Below are positions 25,605 through 34,150 of a stretch of DNA of 64,000 nucleotides, in pieces. The notes beneath the pieces are model-generated. The model worked only from the letters and a program-made list of their open reading frames with translations. It searched no databases and was not told the origin of the DNA. Position 1 is the stretch's first letter. Each line of letters starts with the position of its first letter. Source of the stretch: Myxococcales bacterium. Lineage in GTDB: Bacteria > Myxococcota > Myxococcia > Myxococcales > JAKAPL01. The translations under genes were made by a program, and so were the position numbers. The stretch covers positions 1 through 64,000 of the forward strand of contig JAKAPL010000012.1 in NCBI GenBank assembly GCA_021807105.1. Reading direction: 5' to 3'.

Positions 25605-25793
25605 TCCGCCGTCGAGAACGCCCGGTCCCACGGAGGGTCCGCGTCCGGTTCCCTTCGATTGTTCCGGGAGTTGTCAACGAGTTGCCCGCCCGCGAGACGG
25701 ATGCAATCGCGCACGCAGAAGGCCGCACGCGCACGGAAGGCCGCGAATCCAGAGGCCCCGTCTTTTCTCCACGCTCCAGGGGCGACGGGCCAG

Positions 25794-25818
25794 CCAACTT
25801 CCGAACTGCGGAAGTTGG
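25794..25818. terminator. Bidirectional terminator-type hairpin
   Basis: CCAACTTCCG-AACTG-CGGAAGTTGG is a perfect 10-bp stem with a 5-base loop. It lies between two convergent genes and ends one base before the stop codon of the minus-strand gene. No U-tract follows on either strand. Confidence 0.7.
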
Positions 25819-25819
25819 G

Positions 25820-26395
25820 CTAGCGCGCCGTGACGACCGCCTGCACGATGGTGGAGGCGGCCGTGGCGTCCTTGACCCTGGTTTCGCGAGGGCGCTCGAC
25901 GACGAGCCGGTAGTCACCCGCCGCGAGGTCCCCCACCCCGACCCACTGGGTCGTGCCATCCTCCGCGAGCGACGGCGTACAGGCGGTCCGCCCGCCAAAG
26001 ACGCGCCCTTTGATCGCCTGGTAGCCGTCCCACTGTGCCGGGGTCATCACCATGACGTTGACCGGCCTGGGCGAGGCCGTCAGCGAGACCTCGACGTGCG
26101 CCGCCTGCACGAGCGTGAAGGCGTGGTCCCCGACGTCCCCCTCCGCCAGCTCGAATTGCTGCGAGAGAACCGTCCGGCGGCCGGTGAGGCTCGCGTTGCG
26201 CGCCCCCAGGCGGTCGTGCAGCCCGCTGAAGAGGGTGACGACCTTGTAGGCGACGAAGAGGGCGACGAGGGCGGCGGCGACGTTGCGGACCAAAGGCCAG
26301 GTCGGCCGCCAGGAATCGGTCGCGCGCGGGATGGCCGGGACGGCCCGGAGTCCTTCCGGCTTCGGCCACCCTCGGGACGGTCGTCGCGTCGCCAT
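25820..26395 (-). CDS. Hypothetical single-pass membrane protein
   Basis: The 191-residue protein has a basic N-terminus, one transmembrane segment (about 37-55, NVAAALVALFVAYKVVTLF) and an extracytoplasmic beta-rich domain of about 130 residues containing FTLVQAAHVEVSLTASPRPVNVMVM and YRLVVERP. The domain reads like a small jelly-roll or PPC-like sandwich, but no family is recognised. It is transcribed toward the quinone oxidoreductase gene and isolated. A mobile/minisatellite zone lies upstream. Confidence 0.6.
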   Translation of the reverse strand: MATRRPSRGWPKPEGLRAVPAIPRATDSWRPTWPLVRNVAAALVALFVAYKVVTLFSGLHDRLGARNASLTGRRTVLSQQFELAEGDVGDHAFTLVQAAHVEVSLTASPRPVNVMVMTPAQWDGYQAIKGRVFGGRTACTPSLAEDGTTQWVGVGDLAAGDYRLVVERPRETRVKDATAASTIVQAVVTAR

Positions 26396-26494
26396 GGGAC
26401 GAAGAGTTTGTACGGCGAAGGGGCAGAACGCGTCAAGGGATCAGGGCGAGGAGCCCGAGGGCCACGGGCAAAGTCGCGGCGCGCGAACCTGGCT

Positions 26495-26548
26495 ATGAGG
26501 AATCCATGAAACCAGGAGGTTTTCTTCCTGCCTTCCTGGTTTCCTCAT
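26495..26548. repeat. Bulged inverted repeat (possible short palindromic element)
   Basis: ATGAGG (26495-26500) and AAACCAGGA (26509-26517) pair with TCCTGGTTT (26534-26542) and CCTCAT (26543-26548). The two stem parts are separated by an 8-base bulge on one side only. No protein reading explains it. Confidence 0.55.
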
Positions 26549-26658
26549 CCAAGTTTCGCTCGCTGCACGACTTGGCCGGGGCCCTGGCGAGGAGCCACGC
26601 CATGTTTCTTGAGCCATCCGCTCGATCCCTGGACCCGTTCCGGCTCCCCTTCCTGCCC

Positions 26659-26784
26659 TCCGATCGGAGCCCTGGAAGCTGCGATCGGTGCCCTGGGAGC
26701 TGCGATCGAAGGCTTGGAGGCTGCGACGGAAGGCTTGGAGGCTGCGGACGGGGCCCTGGAAGCTTTCGATCGGAGACCCGGTTC
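26659..26784. repeat. 21-bp minisatellite, five units plus one degenerate unit
   Basis: Units of the type TGCGATCGAAGGCTTGGAGGC repeat every 21 bp from 26659 to 26763, with a sixth eroded unit. The plus frame reads GLEAATEGLEAADGALEAF with a leucine every seventh residue. The array lies in the upstream region of thiL and generates a false N-terminal extension of that ORF. Confidence 0.8.
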
Positions 26785-26820
26785 CCGGCCTCGGCGGCCC
26801 TTTGGGGGGCAACGACACGC

Positions 26821-26838
26821 GGGGGGGGGGGGGGGGGG
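26821..26838. repeat. Homopolymer of 18 G
   Basis: An uninterrupted run of 18 G lies 85 bp upstream of thiL, after CAACGACACGC. A similar CAACGACATGGGGGGGGG is part of the truncated MITE at 820. Run length may be inaccurate in assembly. Confidence 0.85.
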
Positions 26839-26923
26839 CGAAACTTGGGTCAGCTCGACATCAGGGCAGCCGGGCTCGCGGCGTCTTGCGCTCGGCGCGC
26901 GGGCCGTGGTCGGATGCGCAGCC

Positions 26924-27841
26924 ATGGACGAGTGGGAGGCCATCGGACGGTTTACCGGCCGCTTCCGCGGCGGAGCGGGACTACGCCTCGGGCCGGGCGA
27001 CGACTGCGCGCTCCTCGCCCCCACGCCAGGCCGCGACCTGTGCGCGACCACGGACGCCGTCGTCGAAGGGGTGCACTTCGGGCCGGCCTTCACGCCGGAG
27101 GAGGTCGGCCACAAGGCGCTCGCGGTCAACCTCTCGGACCTCGCGGCGATGGGGGCGCGGCCCCGCTGGTTCCTCGTCGCGATCGCGCTGCCCGCCGGGC
27201 CCCACCCGCGGCTCGTCGATGGCCTGGCGAGGGGGATGGCGGCGCTCGCGCGCCGCTTCTCCTGCGTGCTCGCGGGAGGGAACTTCAGCCGCGGGCCCGG
27301 CCTCGCCGTCACCGTCACCGCGCTGGGAGAGGTCGCCGCTGGGACGGCCCTGCGGCGCGACGGCCTCGCGCCCGGCCACCTGCTCGCGGTCACGGGGACG
27401 CTCGGCGCCGCGGCCCTCGCGCTCCAGCGCGCCCGCCCCGGGCGAGCGCAACGCCGTCCCGAGCCGCGCGTGGCCGCCGGCCTCGCCGCCCGCGCCATCG
27501 CCCGCGCGGCGATCGACCTGTCGGACGGGCTCGCGGGCGACCTGCGCCACATGTGCGCCGCGTCGGGCTGCGGCGCCGAGGTCTGGGAGGACCGGCTCCC
27601 GATGGCCCGCGGCGTGCGCGGCCGTCCCGACGCGCTCGATCTCTGCCTCTCGGGCGGCGAGGACTACGAGCTGCTCTTCGGCGTCGCCGAGCATGACTGG
27701 CCCCAGCTCCGCCGGCGCGTGGCGGCCACGGGCACCCCGATCGCCCTCATCGGCCGCGCCACGACGGGCGGCCTCCGCCTCGCCCGCGCCGAGGGGGCCG
27801 CGGCGCGTCCGCTCCCCGCCGGGGGCTTCAGCCACTTCTGA
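26924..27841 (+). CDS. thiL: Thiamine-monophosphate kinase
   Basis: ThiL phosphorylates thiamine phosphate to the cofactor thiamine diphosphate. The 305-residue protein has the family order: N-terminal IGRFTGRF, the metal-binding GPGDDCALL (about residue 27), TTDAVVEGVHF, KALAVNLSDLAAMGA, the VLAGGNFSRG and SDGLAGDLRHM regions, and GGEDYELLF near the C-terminus. The ATG MDEWEAIG was chosen because everything upstream is minisatellite and G-tract. No other thiamine genes are adjacent. Confidence 0.93.
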   Translation: MDEWEAIGRFTGRFRGGAGLRLGPGDDCALLAPTPGRDLCATTDAVVEGVHFGPAFTPEEVGHKALAVNLSDLAAMGARPRWFLVAIALPAGPHPRLVDGLARGMAALARRFSCVLAGGNFSRGPGLAVTVTALGEVAAGTALRRDGLAPGHLLAVTGTLGAAALALQRARPGRAQRRPEPRVAAGLAARAIARAAIDLSDGLAGDLRHMCAASGCGAEVWEDRLPMARGVRGRPDALDLCLSGGEDYELLFGVAEHDWPQLRRRVAATGTPIALIGRATTGGLRLARAEGAAARPLPAGGFSHF

Positions 27842-27923
27842 TCCACCGGGGAGCTCGTCTTCGCGGCAGGCCCACCGCGAGCCGTGTTCGCCGCGTGGGC
27901 GCGTTCTGGTATCGTCCCGCCCG

Positions 27924-30047
27924 ATGCGGCCCGCCCTGCCCCTCGCCCTCGCCCTCGCCGCGGCCGCGCCGCCGCCGGACCTGCCGGGGGAGCTGCGCGC
28001 GCTCGTCGCGAAGGGGCCGCTCTCGCGCAGCCGCGCGGGGATCGAGGTCGTGGACCTCGCGACGGGCCGCGCCGTGTACGCGCGCCACGCCTTCGAGGAG
28101 CTGAACCCCGCCTCCAATTCCAAGATCTTCACCTCCGCCGCGGCGCTCGCGCGGCTCGGGCCCGACTTCCGCTGGACGACCGACGTGCTGCTCGGCGCGC
28201 CGATGACGGGCGGCACGGTCCAGGGCGACCTCTACCTTCGCGGCCGGGGCGACCCGACGCTGACCTCCGAGCGGATGTGGGAGATCGCGGGCGAGCTGTG
28301 GCACCGGGGCCTGCGCCAAGTCGAGGGCGACCTCGTCCTCGACGACTCCTGGTTCGACGACGTCGAGCAGGGGCCGGGCTGGGAGCAGGAGGAGACCGAT
28401 CGGTCTTACCTCGCGCCGGTGAGCGCGCTCGCCAGCAACTGGGGGAGCTTCGCCATCTACGTCTCGCCGGGCGATCGGCCAGGCGCGAGGGCGCGCGTCG
28501 AGCTGGAGCCGATGAGCCCTTACTTCCGGCTCGAGAACCGCGTGGTCACGACGGACCATCGCCGGCGCTGGATCCGGACGAGCGGGGCCGCGGCGCGGGG
28601 CGGCTACCGCGTCCGCGTCTCGGGCCACCTCGGCGTCCACGCGGGGACGCTCGTCCTCTGGCGCCACGCCGGCGAGGCGACGAGCTACACCGGCGAGACG
28701 TTCCGGCAGATGCTCGCCGCGCGCGGCATCCCGATCCGCGGCCGGGTGCGGCGCGCGGTCTGCCCGCCGCGGGCGCGGCTCTTCTTCGCGGCGCAGAGCG
28801 AGAGCCTCGACCTCGTCCTCAAGGAACTCAACAAGCACAGCAGCAACTTCGTGGCCGAGATGCTGGTGAAGACGCTGGGGGCGCAGGAGCGCGGCCCGCC
28901 GGGGACGTGGGAGAGCGGGATCGACGTGATCGAGGAGTTCCTCGATAAGGAGGTGGGCATCCCGCGCGGCACGTACGTGATGCGCAACGGCAGCGGCCTC
29001 AACGACGTGAACCGCTTCTCGGCCGACCAGGTCGTCCGGGTCCTCGCCTACGTCTATCCGCGGATGACGCTCGCGCCCGAGTTCCTCTCGTCGCTGCCCA
29101 TCGCGGCGCGCGACGGGACGATCCGCTTCCGGATGCAGGAGACGCCCGCCGCGGGGCGGGTGCGCGCGAAGACCGGCACGCTCGACGACGTCTCCGCGCT
29201 CTCGGGGTACGTGGACAGCCTCGACGGACGGCGGTACGCCTTCGCGATCCTCGTCAACGACTACCCCTCCTCGCTCCACCAGGCCATCGCCGCCGAGGAC
29301 TCCGTCGCCGAGGCGCTCGCCGCGGGCGGCTCCCCCGCGCCGCCGGCGGCCGGCGCGCTCCCGGACGACGCCGCCGCGCGCCGCGGGCGCGCCGAGGACT
29401 ACGCGAAGGCCGCGGAGCGGGCGGACCCCGACGACGTGCCGCGGCTGGTCTCGGCGCTCGGGCGCGAGCGCGACCCCGCGCTCCGGGCCCTCGCGGCGGA
29501 GGCGCTCTGGCGGTGCGCCCCCGACGACGCCGACGCGGCCGACGCGCTCGCCGACGACATGCCCGCCTCGCCCGCGGATCTCGACCGGCTGCTCGCGCTC
29601 GCGCAGGACCTCGCCCTGCCGCCGCCGCTCGTGTCGTCCCTCGTTGATCTCGCCGGCGACGGCAATGCCCGCGGCCTGCGCGCCCTGCTCGACCTGGCCG
29701 CCGGCGAGGACGGGGACTCGCGGCGGCAGGCGTGGAACCTCGCCCTCGCCGCGGGGCTCGCCGAGATCGCCCAGCAGATGCCCCGCCAGCTCCTCGACGC
29801 GCTCGCCTCCGGCGATCGGGCGCGCGCGCTGCGGGACGTGCGGCGCCTCGCCGCGGGGCTCGCTGAAAACCCCGACGCGGCCGCGCGCTTCTCCGGCGTG
29901 CTCACCGAAGCGAGCTCCTCCGCGTCTCCGCTGGCGGGCTTTGCCCGCGCCGTCGCCGCCGCGCTCGCCCAGGGGCCGGAGGCGCCGCCGCCCGGCAAGA
30001 TCGTGAACCGCGCGATCCCGGCGCTGCCCGCGCACCACGGAGGGTGA
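27924..30047 (+). CDS. dacB: D-alanyl-D-alanine carboxypeptidase/endopeptidase (PBP4, peptidase S13) with C-terminal extension
   Basis: The S13 domain (about 20-460) carries all three penicillin-binding motifs: SNSK (Ser about 64), SSN in NKHSSNFVAEM, and KTGT. A short signal peptide precedes it. Beyond about residue 465 there is an extra region of some 240 residues, alanine/leucine/aspartate-rich and probably all-helical with HEAT-like pairing (DVPRLVSALGRERDPALRALAAEAL). It is not part of standard PBP4. The ATG MRPALPLALA was chosen for the signal peptide. The glycosyltransferase gene begins 3 bp after the stop, indicating an operon. Confidence 0.88.
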   Translation: MRPALPLALALAAAAPPPDLPGELRALVAKGPLSRSRAGIEVVDLATGRAVYARHAFEELNPASNSKIFTSAAALARLGPDFRWTTDVLLGAPMTGGTVQGDLYLRGRGDPTLTSERMWEIAGELWHRGLRQVEGDLVLDDSWFDDVEQGPGWEQEETDRSYLAPVSALASNWGSFAIYVSPGDRPGARARVELEPMSPYFRLENRVVTTDHRRRWIRTSGAAARGGYRVRVSGHLGVHAGTLVLWRHAGEATSYTGETFRQMLAARGIPIRGRVRRAVCPPRARLFFAAQSESLDLVLKELNKHSSNFVAEMLVKTLGAQERGPPGTWESGIDVIEEFLDKEVGIPRGTYVMRNGSGLNDVNRFSADQVVRVLAYVYPRMTLAPEFLSSLPIAARDGTIRFRMQETPAAGRVRAKTGTLDDVSALSGYVDSLDGRRYAFAILVNDYPSSLHQAIAAEDSVAEALAAGGSPAPPAAGALPDDAAARRGRAEDYAKAAERADPDDVPRLVSALGRERDPALRALAAEALWRCAPDDADAADALADDMPASPADLDRLLALAQDLALPPPLVSSLVDLAGDGNARGLRALLDLAAGEDGDSRRQAWNLALAAGLAEIAQQMPRQLLDALASGDRARALRDVRRLAAGLAENPDAAARFSGVLTEASSSASPLAGFARAVAAALAQGPEAPPPGKIVNRAIPALPAHHGG

Positions 30048-30050
30048 GCC

Positions 30051-31472
30051 ATGAGCCCTCGCCGCCTCGCCGCAGCCGAGTGGGGCGCCGCCTTCCTGCT
30101 CGGCGCCGCGCTGCTCACCCTCCCCTGGCGCGGTCACCTCGACGACGCCGACGCCCACCTCTACCAGGTCGTCGTGCGCCGCATCGCGGGGGGGGAGGGC
30201 TGGTTCGACCTGCGGTATCTCCCCGGGGCCTACGACCATTTCCGCGAACACCTCCCGTTCGGCTTCTGGCCCGCGGCGCTCGCGGCCCGCGTCTTCGGGG
30301 AATGGGCGCTCGGGCCGCTCGCCGCGATCGAGAGCCTCGCGACGCTCGCCCTCGTCGGCTTCCTCGGGACCCGGCAGGCCGGGCGCCGGGCCGCGCTCGT
30401 CGCGGTGCTCGTCCTCGGGGCGACCGAGTCGTTCTGGCGCTACGGAGGCCGGATGCTCCTCGATCCCCTCCTCGTGCTGCTCGGCTTCGCGTCGGCCGTG
30501 CCCGTCCTGCTCCCGAGGCCCCGCGCGGGGAGCTGGCTCCTCGCGACGGCGCTCGCCGCGGCGGGTGGGCTCGTCAAGGGTCCCTTCGGCCTGCTCCCGC
30601 TGCCTTGCGCGGCCTTTGCCGCCGCCATCGCCTACCGGGACCGCCGGCGCGCCCTCCTCGGGGCCGTCGCGGCGCTCTCGGCCGCGCTCCCCGTCGCGGG
30701 GTTCCTGGTCGCCGACCGGTTCGCCGGCGACGGCAGTTGGTGGGCGGGCTACGCGCGCGCACAGCTCTGGGCCTCGGCCTCGGGCGCGCGCGCCGACGGC
30801 CACCTCGTCTGGTGGTATCCCCTCCGAATCGCCGCCGGCCGCTTCTGGCCAGGGCTGCCGCTCGTGCTGCTCGGCGGCTACTCCCTGCTGCGCCAGCCCG
30901 GGAAGGAAGAAGCGCGAGACCCGCCGGCGGCGCTCCTCTTCGGGGTCTTCGCCGTCGCCCTGCTCGCCGGACTCTCGATCCCGAGTCGCAAGTGCTGGAA
31001 CCACGAGCTGATCGCCTTCCCCGCCCTCGCCCTGCTCGCCGGCGCGGGCGCCGGACCGCCGCTCGCCCGCTGGCTCGACGCTCGGGCGGGACGGGAGCGA
31101 TGGGCAGCGGCCGCCCTCTGGCTCGTCGCCCTCACCGCCGCCGCATCCTCCGCCGCGGGCTTCGGCGCGCGACTCCTGCCCCCACCCTGCGTCGCCTCAC
31201 GCGAGTTCGCGAAGGAGCTCGACGGGGCAGCCGCCGGGACGCCGGTCCTCGTCGTCGCCCGGTCCGTTCCCTGGGACATGCTCGGCAGCCTCTCCGCCGA
31301 GCGCCGGCTCGACGCCTGGCCCGTGCCGCGCCTGCCCGACGGTCCCCATCGGGCGGGTCCGGGACCGGACGCGGCGACGATCGCGCTCCTCTCGATCGGC
31401 GAGGCCGAGCCCCACCCGCCCTGGCGCGAGGTCGCCCGCGCGCGCGGCTGGCTCCTCCTCGAGCGGCCCTGA
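30051..31472 (+). CDS. ArnT/PMT-type membrane glycosyltransferase
   Basis: This polytopic protein (473 aa, about ten hydrophobic segments) has the layout of polyprenyl-phosphate sugar glycosyltransferases of the ArnT/PMT (GT39/GT83) type. The first periplasmic loop has HLDDADAHLYQ, with the DD/DE-type acidic pair after helix one, followed by EHLPFGFWPAALAARVFGEWALG. A conserved FWRYGGRMLLDPLL and GLVKGPFGLLPL lie further on. It would transfer a sugar from a lipid carrier on the periplasmic face. GGAGG precedes the ATG and the gene is coupled to the PBP4 gene. Confidence 0.8.
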   Translation: MSPRRLAAAEWGAAFLLGAALLTLPWRGHLDDADAHLYQVVVRRIAGGEGWFDLRYLPGAYDHFREHLPFGFWPAALAARVFGEWALGPLAAIESLATLALVGFLGTRQAGRRAALVAVLVLGATESFWRYGGRMLLDPLLVLLGFASAVPVLLPRPRAGSWLLATALAAAGGLVKGPFGLLPLPCAAFAAAIAYRDRRRALLGAVAALSAALPVAGFLVADRFAGDGSWWAGYARAQLWASASGARADGHLVWWYPLRIAAGRFWPGLPLVLLGGYSLLRQPGKEEARDPPAALLFGVFAVALLAGLSIPSRKCWNHELIAFPALALLAGAGAGPPLARWLDARAGRERWAAAALWLVALTAAASSAAGFGARLLPPPCVASREFAKELDGAAAGTPVLVVARSVPWDMLGSLSAERRLDAWPVPRLPDGPHRAGPGPDAATIALLSIGEAEPHPPWREVARARGWLLLERP

Positions 31473-31559
31473 GCCGTCGCGCCCGTCAGACCCGTCTGTT
31501 AAGGTTCCGATCGGCACGCTGGTTGGAGGCTTCGATCGGCAAACGACGAGGAGGTCGTC

Positions 31560-31994
31560 ATGGCAGGAAGCGTGAACAAGGTGATCTTGATTGGCAACCT
31601 GGGGGCGGACCCCGAGACCCGCCGCAGCCCGGACCGCGAACCCATCTGCAACTTCCGGATCGCGACCACCCGCAAGTGGAAGGACAAGAACGGGGCCTCC
31701 CAGGAACGGACCGAGTGGCACCGGATCGCGACCTTCGGCAAGCTCGCGGAGCTCTGTGATCAGTACCTCGCGAAGGGGCGGCAGGTCTATGTCGAGGGGC
31801 GGCTCCAGACCCGTGAGTGGACGGACAAGGAGAACCAGAAGCGCTGGACGACGGAGATCATCGCCGAGCAGGTGACGTTCCTGGGCGCCCGCGAAGGCGC
31901 TCCCCGGCACGGCGACAGCCCCCCGCCCGATTTCAACGGGGCGCCCGACGCTCCGGACGCCCCGGCCACGCCGGGCGACGACATCCCGTTCTAG
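31560..31994 (+). CDS. ssb: Single-stranded DNA-binding protein
   Basis: The OB-fold is clear: [50 protein letters not shown] and the [18 protein letters not shown] hairpin. A short Pro-rich linker leads to the acidic tip GDDIPF, which recruits repair and replication proteins. At 144 residues it is of usual length, and GAGGAGG precedes the ATG. The TAG stop is formed by the first bases of the small CTAGGAGGCT element that follows. Confidence 0.95.
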   Translation: MAGSVNKVILIGNLGADPETRRSPDREPICNFRIATTRKWKDKNGASQERTEWHRIATFGKLAELCDQYLAKGRQVYVEGRLQTREWTDKENQKRWTTEIIAEQVTFLGAREGAPRHGDSPPPDFNGAPDAPDAPATPGDDIPF

Positions 31995-32040
31995 GAGGCT
32001 CGGTGTGAAGCGTCCCCGCGGAAAAACAGCAGCCTCCTAG
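31991..32040. mobile_element. 50-bp deletion derivative of repeat family 2 at the ssb stop codon
   Basis: It starts CTAGGAGGCTCGGTGTGAA and ends AGCCTCCTAG; the ends are a perfect 10-bp inverted repeat and could act as a hairpin terminator between the convergent ssb and actF genes. The left-end sequence CTAGGAGGCTCGGTGTGAA is shared with the element at 62423. The CTAG provides the TAG stop of ssb. Confidence 0.75.
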
Positions 32041-32128
32041 CCGCCGGGGCCGGACCGGGCGCCGCGCCTGCCCCGCCTTCGGGAGGAGCCCTCTCTTCGC
32101 GTGGTGCGAGAGGGTCGGAGGCCGTCGA

Positions 32129-33181
32129 TCAGGCGCGGGCCGCCGCCGTCGCGAAGAGACCAGCCAAGCCGGCGAGGAGGACCGCGCCGAGGACGAAGTC
32201 CGGGACCCCGCCGGGCAGGTGGAGCGGCGGCAGGACTAGGACGAGGCACTGGAGCAACACACCGGAAAGCGCGCTCGCCGTGGCGATCCCGAGCAGCACG
32301 CGCTGCCGCTTGGCCCACTCGGTGAGCAGGACTCCAAAGGGGACGGCGCCCACGGTCCCGAGGACGGCGAGGAGGAGCGATCGCCAGGGACCGTGCCAGC
32401 GGGCGAAGATCAGCGCGGTCTCGTCGGGGATGTTCTCGTACCAGGTGGGCAGGAACTCGGCGAAGAGGAGGTAGCCCCAGAACGAGACGAAGCCGAAGAC
32501 CAGCTTGCCCGCGTCGTAGCGGACGGCGGGGTCGCTGTCGGGGGCGAGGACGAGCCGCAGCGTCGCGAGGCAGAGGCCGGCGACGAAGACGCTGATGAAG
32601 TAGACGGCCGGCATCACGGTCGACGGCGCCCAGGGGCCGAGCCCCATCGCCAGGTCGACCGCCCAGGACGAGAGGACCGCCACGTAGAGAAGCTCGTAGA
32701 CGATCCCGAGCGCGGCCGAGCGCCGGCGCAGGTACGCGCAGCCGGCGAGGAGGAGCAGCGCGGCGCCGGCGAGGTCGCGGGCCGCCCGGGGCGCGGAGGG
32801 GCGGCCGAGGTCGGGCATCCACGCGTGCGGCATGAGAACGAGCAGGGCGAGGGGGACGAGGGCGGGCAGGAGGAACCCGAAGGGGGCCTCGGCGTGTGCG
32901 AGGAGGCTGGCCGCCCACCCGCCCAGCGCGAGTCGGATCGCGATCGAGACCGCGAGGCCGCCGGCCGCGACGCCCGCGAAGAACAGGAACCCCGCGTCGA
33001 GGACCCCGAGCGTAGTGCGGCCGCGGCCGAGCGCGAGCCCGAGGACGAGGGCCACGCCGCCGGCCACGGCGAGGAGCGCGCCGCCGCGCGACATCCCGCG
33101 TTTCCGGGGGCTCCGTGGCGTCGCGCCCGCCGGGCCCCCACCTCCCCGGACCTCTGCCTCCGGCGGTCGATCGGACGTCAC
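32129..33181 (-). CDS. actF: Alternative complex III subunit ActF (membrane)
   Basis: ActF is one of the integral membrane subunits of the quinol:electron-acceptor oxidoreductase (ACIII). The 350-residue protein has about ten helices and the ActF-type patterns SSWAVDLAMGLGPWAPSTVMP, YDAGKLVFGFVSFWGYLLFAEF and LPTWYENIPDE, which are close to the quinol-facing NrfD-like partner ActC. The start is the GTG whose last two bases form the actE TGA stop (GTGA overlap); the ORF track extends far into actE. It is the last gene of the operon. Confidence 0.88.
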   Translation of the reverse strand: MTSDRPPEAEVRGGGGPAGATPRSPRKRGMSRGGALLAVAGGVALVLGLALGRGRTTLGVLDAGFLFFAGVAAGGLAVSIAIRLALGGWAASLLAHAEAPFGFLLPALVPLALLVLMPHAWMPDLGRPSAPRAARDLAGAALLLLAGCAYLRRRSAALGIVYELLYVAVLSSWAVDLAMGLGPWAPSTVMPAVYFISVFVAGLCLATLRLVLAPDSDPAVRYDAGKLVFGFVSFWGYLLFAEFLPTWYENIPDETALIFARWHGPWRSLLLAVLGTVGAVPFGVLLTEWAKRQRVLLGIATASALSGVLLQCLVLVLPPLHLPGGVPDFVLGAVLLAGLAGLFATAAARA

Positions 33182-33657
33182 GGCGCACCCCCGGCCTGGA
33201 GGGTTCGGACGAAGTTCACGACATCCCAGCGCTCCTCGCGGGTGAGTCCCTCCGGGTAGGGAGGCATGGCCCGGCCGCCGAAGGTGATCGTCCCGAAGAG
33301 GTAGCCGTCGGTGCGAGCGCGCACCGTCGAGGAGGTCAGGTCGGTCGCCTGCGGGAAGACCTTGCTGACCGGGCCATCTCCCCGGCCCTTCGGCCCGTGA
33401 CAGCAGAGGCAGCGTTCGCCGAAGATCGCCGCCCCGTTCGCCACGGAGCCCGAGGCGCGTGGGACGGGGTCTCGCAGCCCGGCGGCCTCGTCGCGGTCCG
33501 CCAGCACCGGCGGCGCGCCGAGCGGGACGGAATCCGCCGGGGGAGGCCGCGCCGGAGCCTCGAAGGGCTGGACCGCGGGCTGGTACCACATGTCCGTTCG
33601 CCAATCGTTCTCGCACGCGGCGAGCAGGAGGAGCGGCAGGACGACCCTAGCCGACAT
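33178..33657 (-). CDS. actE: Alternative complex III subunit ActE (monohaem cytochrome c lipoprotein)
   Basis: The signal sequence ends in the lipobox LLAACE. The mature part has one haem site, CLCCH, in ERCLCCHGPKGRGDGP, and a distal methionine candidate in GGRAMPPYPEGL, with the C-terminal helix RWDVVNFVRTLQ typical of ActE. At 159 residues the length is normal. It should sit at the periplasmic face of ACIII and pass electrons to the soluble carrier or oxidase. The start overlaps actD by 11 bp. The ATG MSARVVLPLLLL gives the lipoprotein signal. Confidence 0.9.
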   Translation of the reverse strand: MSARVVLPLLLLAACENDWRTDMWYQPAVQPFEAPARPPPADSVPLGAPPVLADRDEAAGLRDPVPRASGSVANGAAIFGERCLCCHGPKGRGDGPVSKVFPQATDLTSSTVRARTDGYLFGTITFGGRAMPPYPEGLTREERWDVVNFVRTLQAGGAP

Positions 33658-34150
33658 ACCGGACCTCCTCCGCGCCTTCCTCGCGCAGCACCCGCTCGGC
33701 GACGGCCGGGTCGCCGGCCGTGAAGACTCCGATCCGGTCCTCGCAGAAGCGGGGATCGCGGATCGGGACGATCTCGCGGCTCCGGCTGAGCGCGGTCTGG
33801 AGGGCGAGCAGGCCGTGCGTCGTGAGGCCGCCGACGAGCACCGCGACCTCGAAGCCGATGACCGTGAAGGCTGGCCAGGAGAGGATCGGCTTGCCGCCGG
33901 TGACGAGCGGCCAGTCGGTCGAGGTCCACGCGCAGAGCCCGTATCCAGCGATGACCCCCGCCACGGTCCCGAAGAAGACGCCGAACCCCAGCCGGCTGCG
34001 CGGATGTCCGAGGGCTTCGGTGACCGCCGGGAACGGCGCGGGCATCGCGGCGCGGACGTCGGAGAGCCCGCTCGCGCGCAGCGCACGGATGGCCCGGGCG
34101 GCGCGCGCGGGGTCGTCGAAGTAGCCCAAGACGCCGCGCGGATCAGTCAC
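33647..34150 (-). CDS. actD: Alternative complex III subunit ActD (DUF3341)
   Basis: The DUF3341 protein (167 aa) starts GVLGYFDDPARAARAIRAL, a typical ActD beginning. It contains two membrane helices (about 55-75 and 92-115) around the TSTDWPLVTGGKPILSWPAF loop that is well conserved in the family. The C-terminal cytoplasmic or periplasmic part ends EGAEEVRYVG. ActD is a structural membrane subunit without cofactors. It overlaps actC by 8 bp and actE by 11 bp. Confidence 0.92.
   Translation of the reverse strand: MTDPRGVLGYFDDPARAARAIRALRASGLSDVRAAMPAPFPAVTEALGHPRSRLGFGVFFGTVAGVIAGYGLCAWTSTDWPLVTGGKPILSWPAFTVIGFEVAVLVGGLTTHGLLALQTALSRSREIVPIRDPRFCEDRIGVFTAGDPAVAERVLREEGAEEVRYVG

Noticed and set aside
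26609-26923. N-terminal 105-residue extension of thiL
   Set aside because: Consists of the 21-bp array and the G18 tract; ThiL starts normally at the 26924 ATG.
26870-26923. TPP riboswitch before thiL
   Set aside because: No conserved TPP-riboswitch core (CUGAGA / ACCUGA) is visible upstream.
27828-31004. 1058-aa minus-strand ORF
   Set aside because: Antisense to the PBP4 and glycosyltransferase genes; Arg/Glu-rich shadow.
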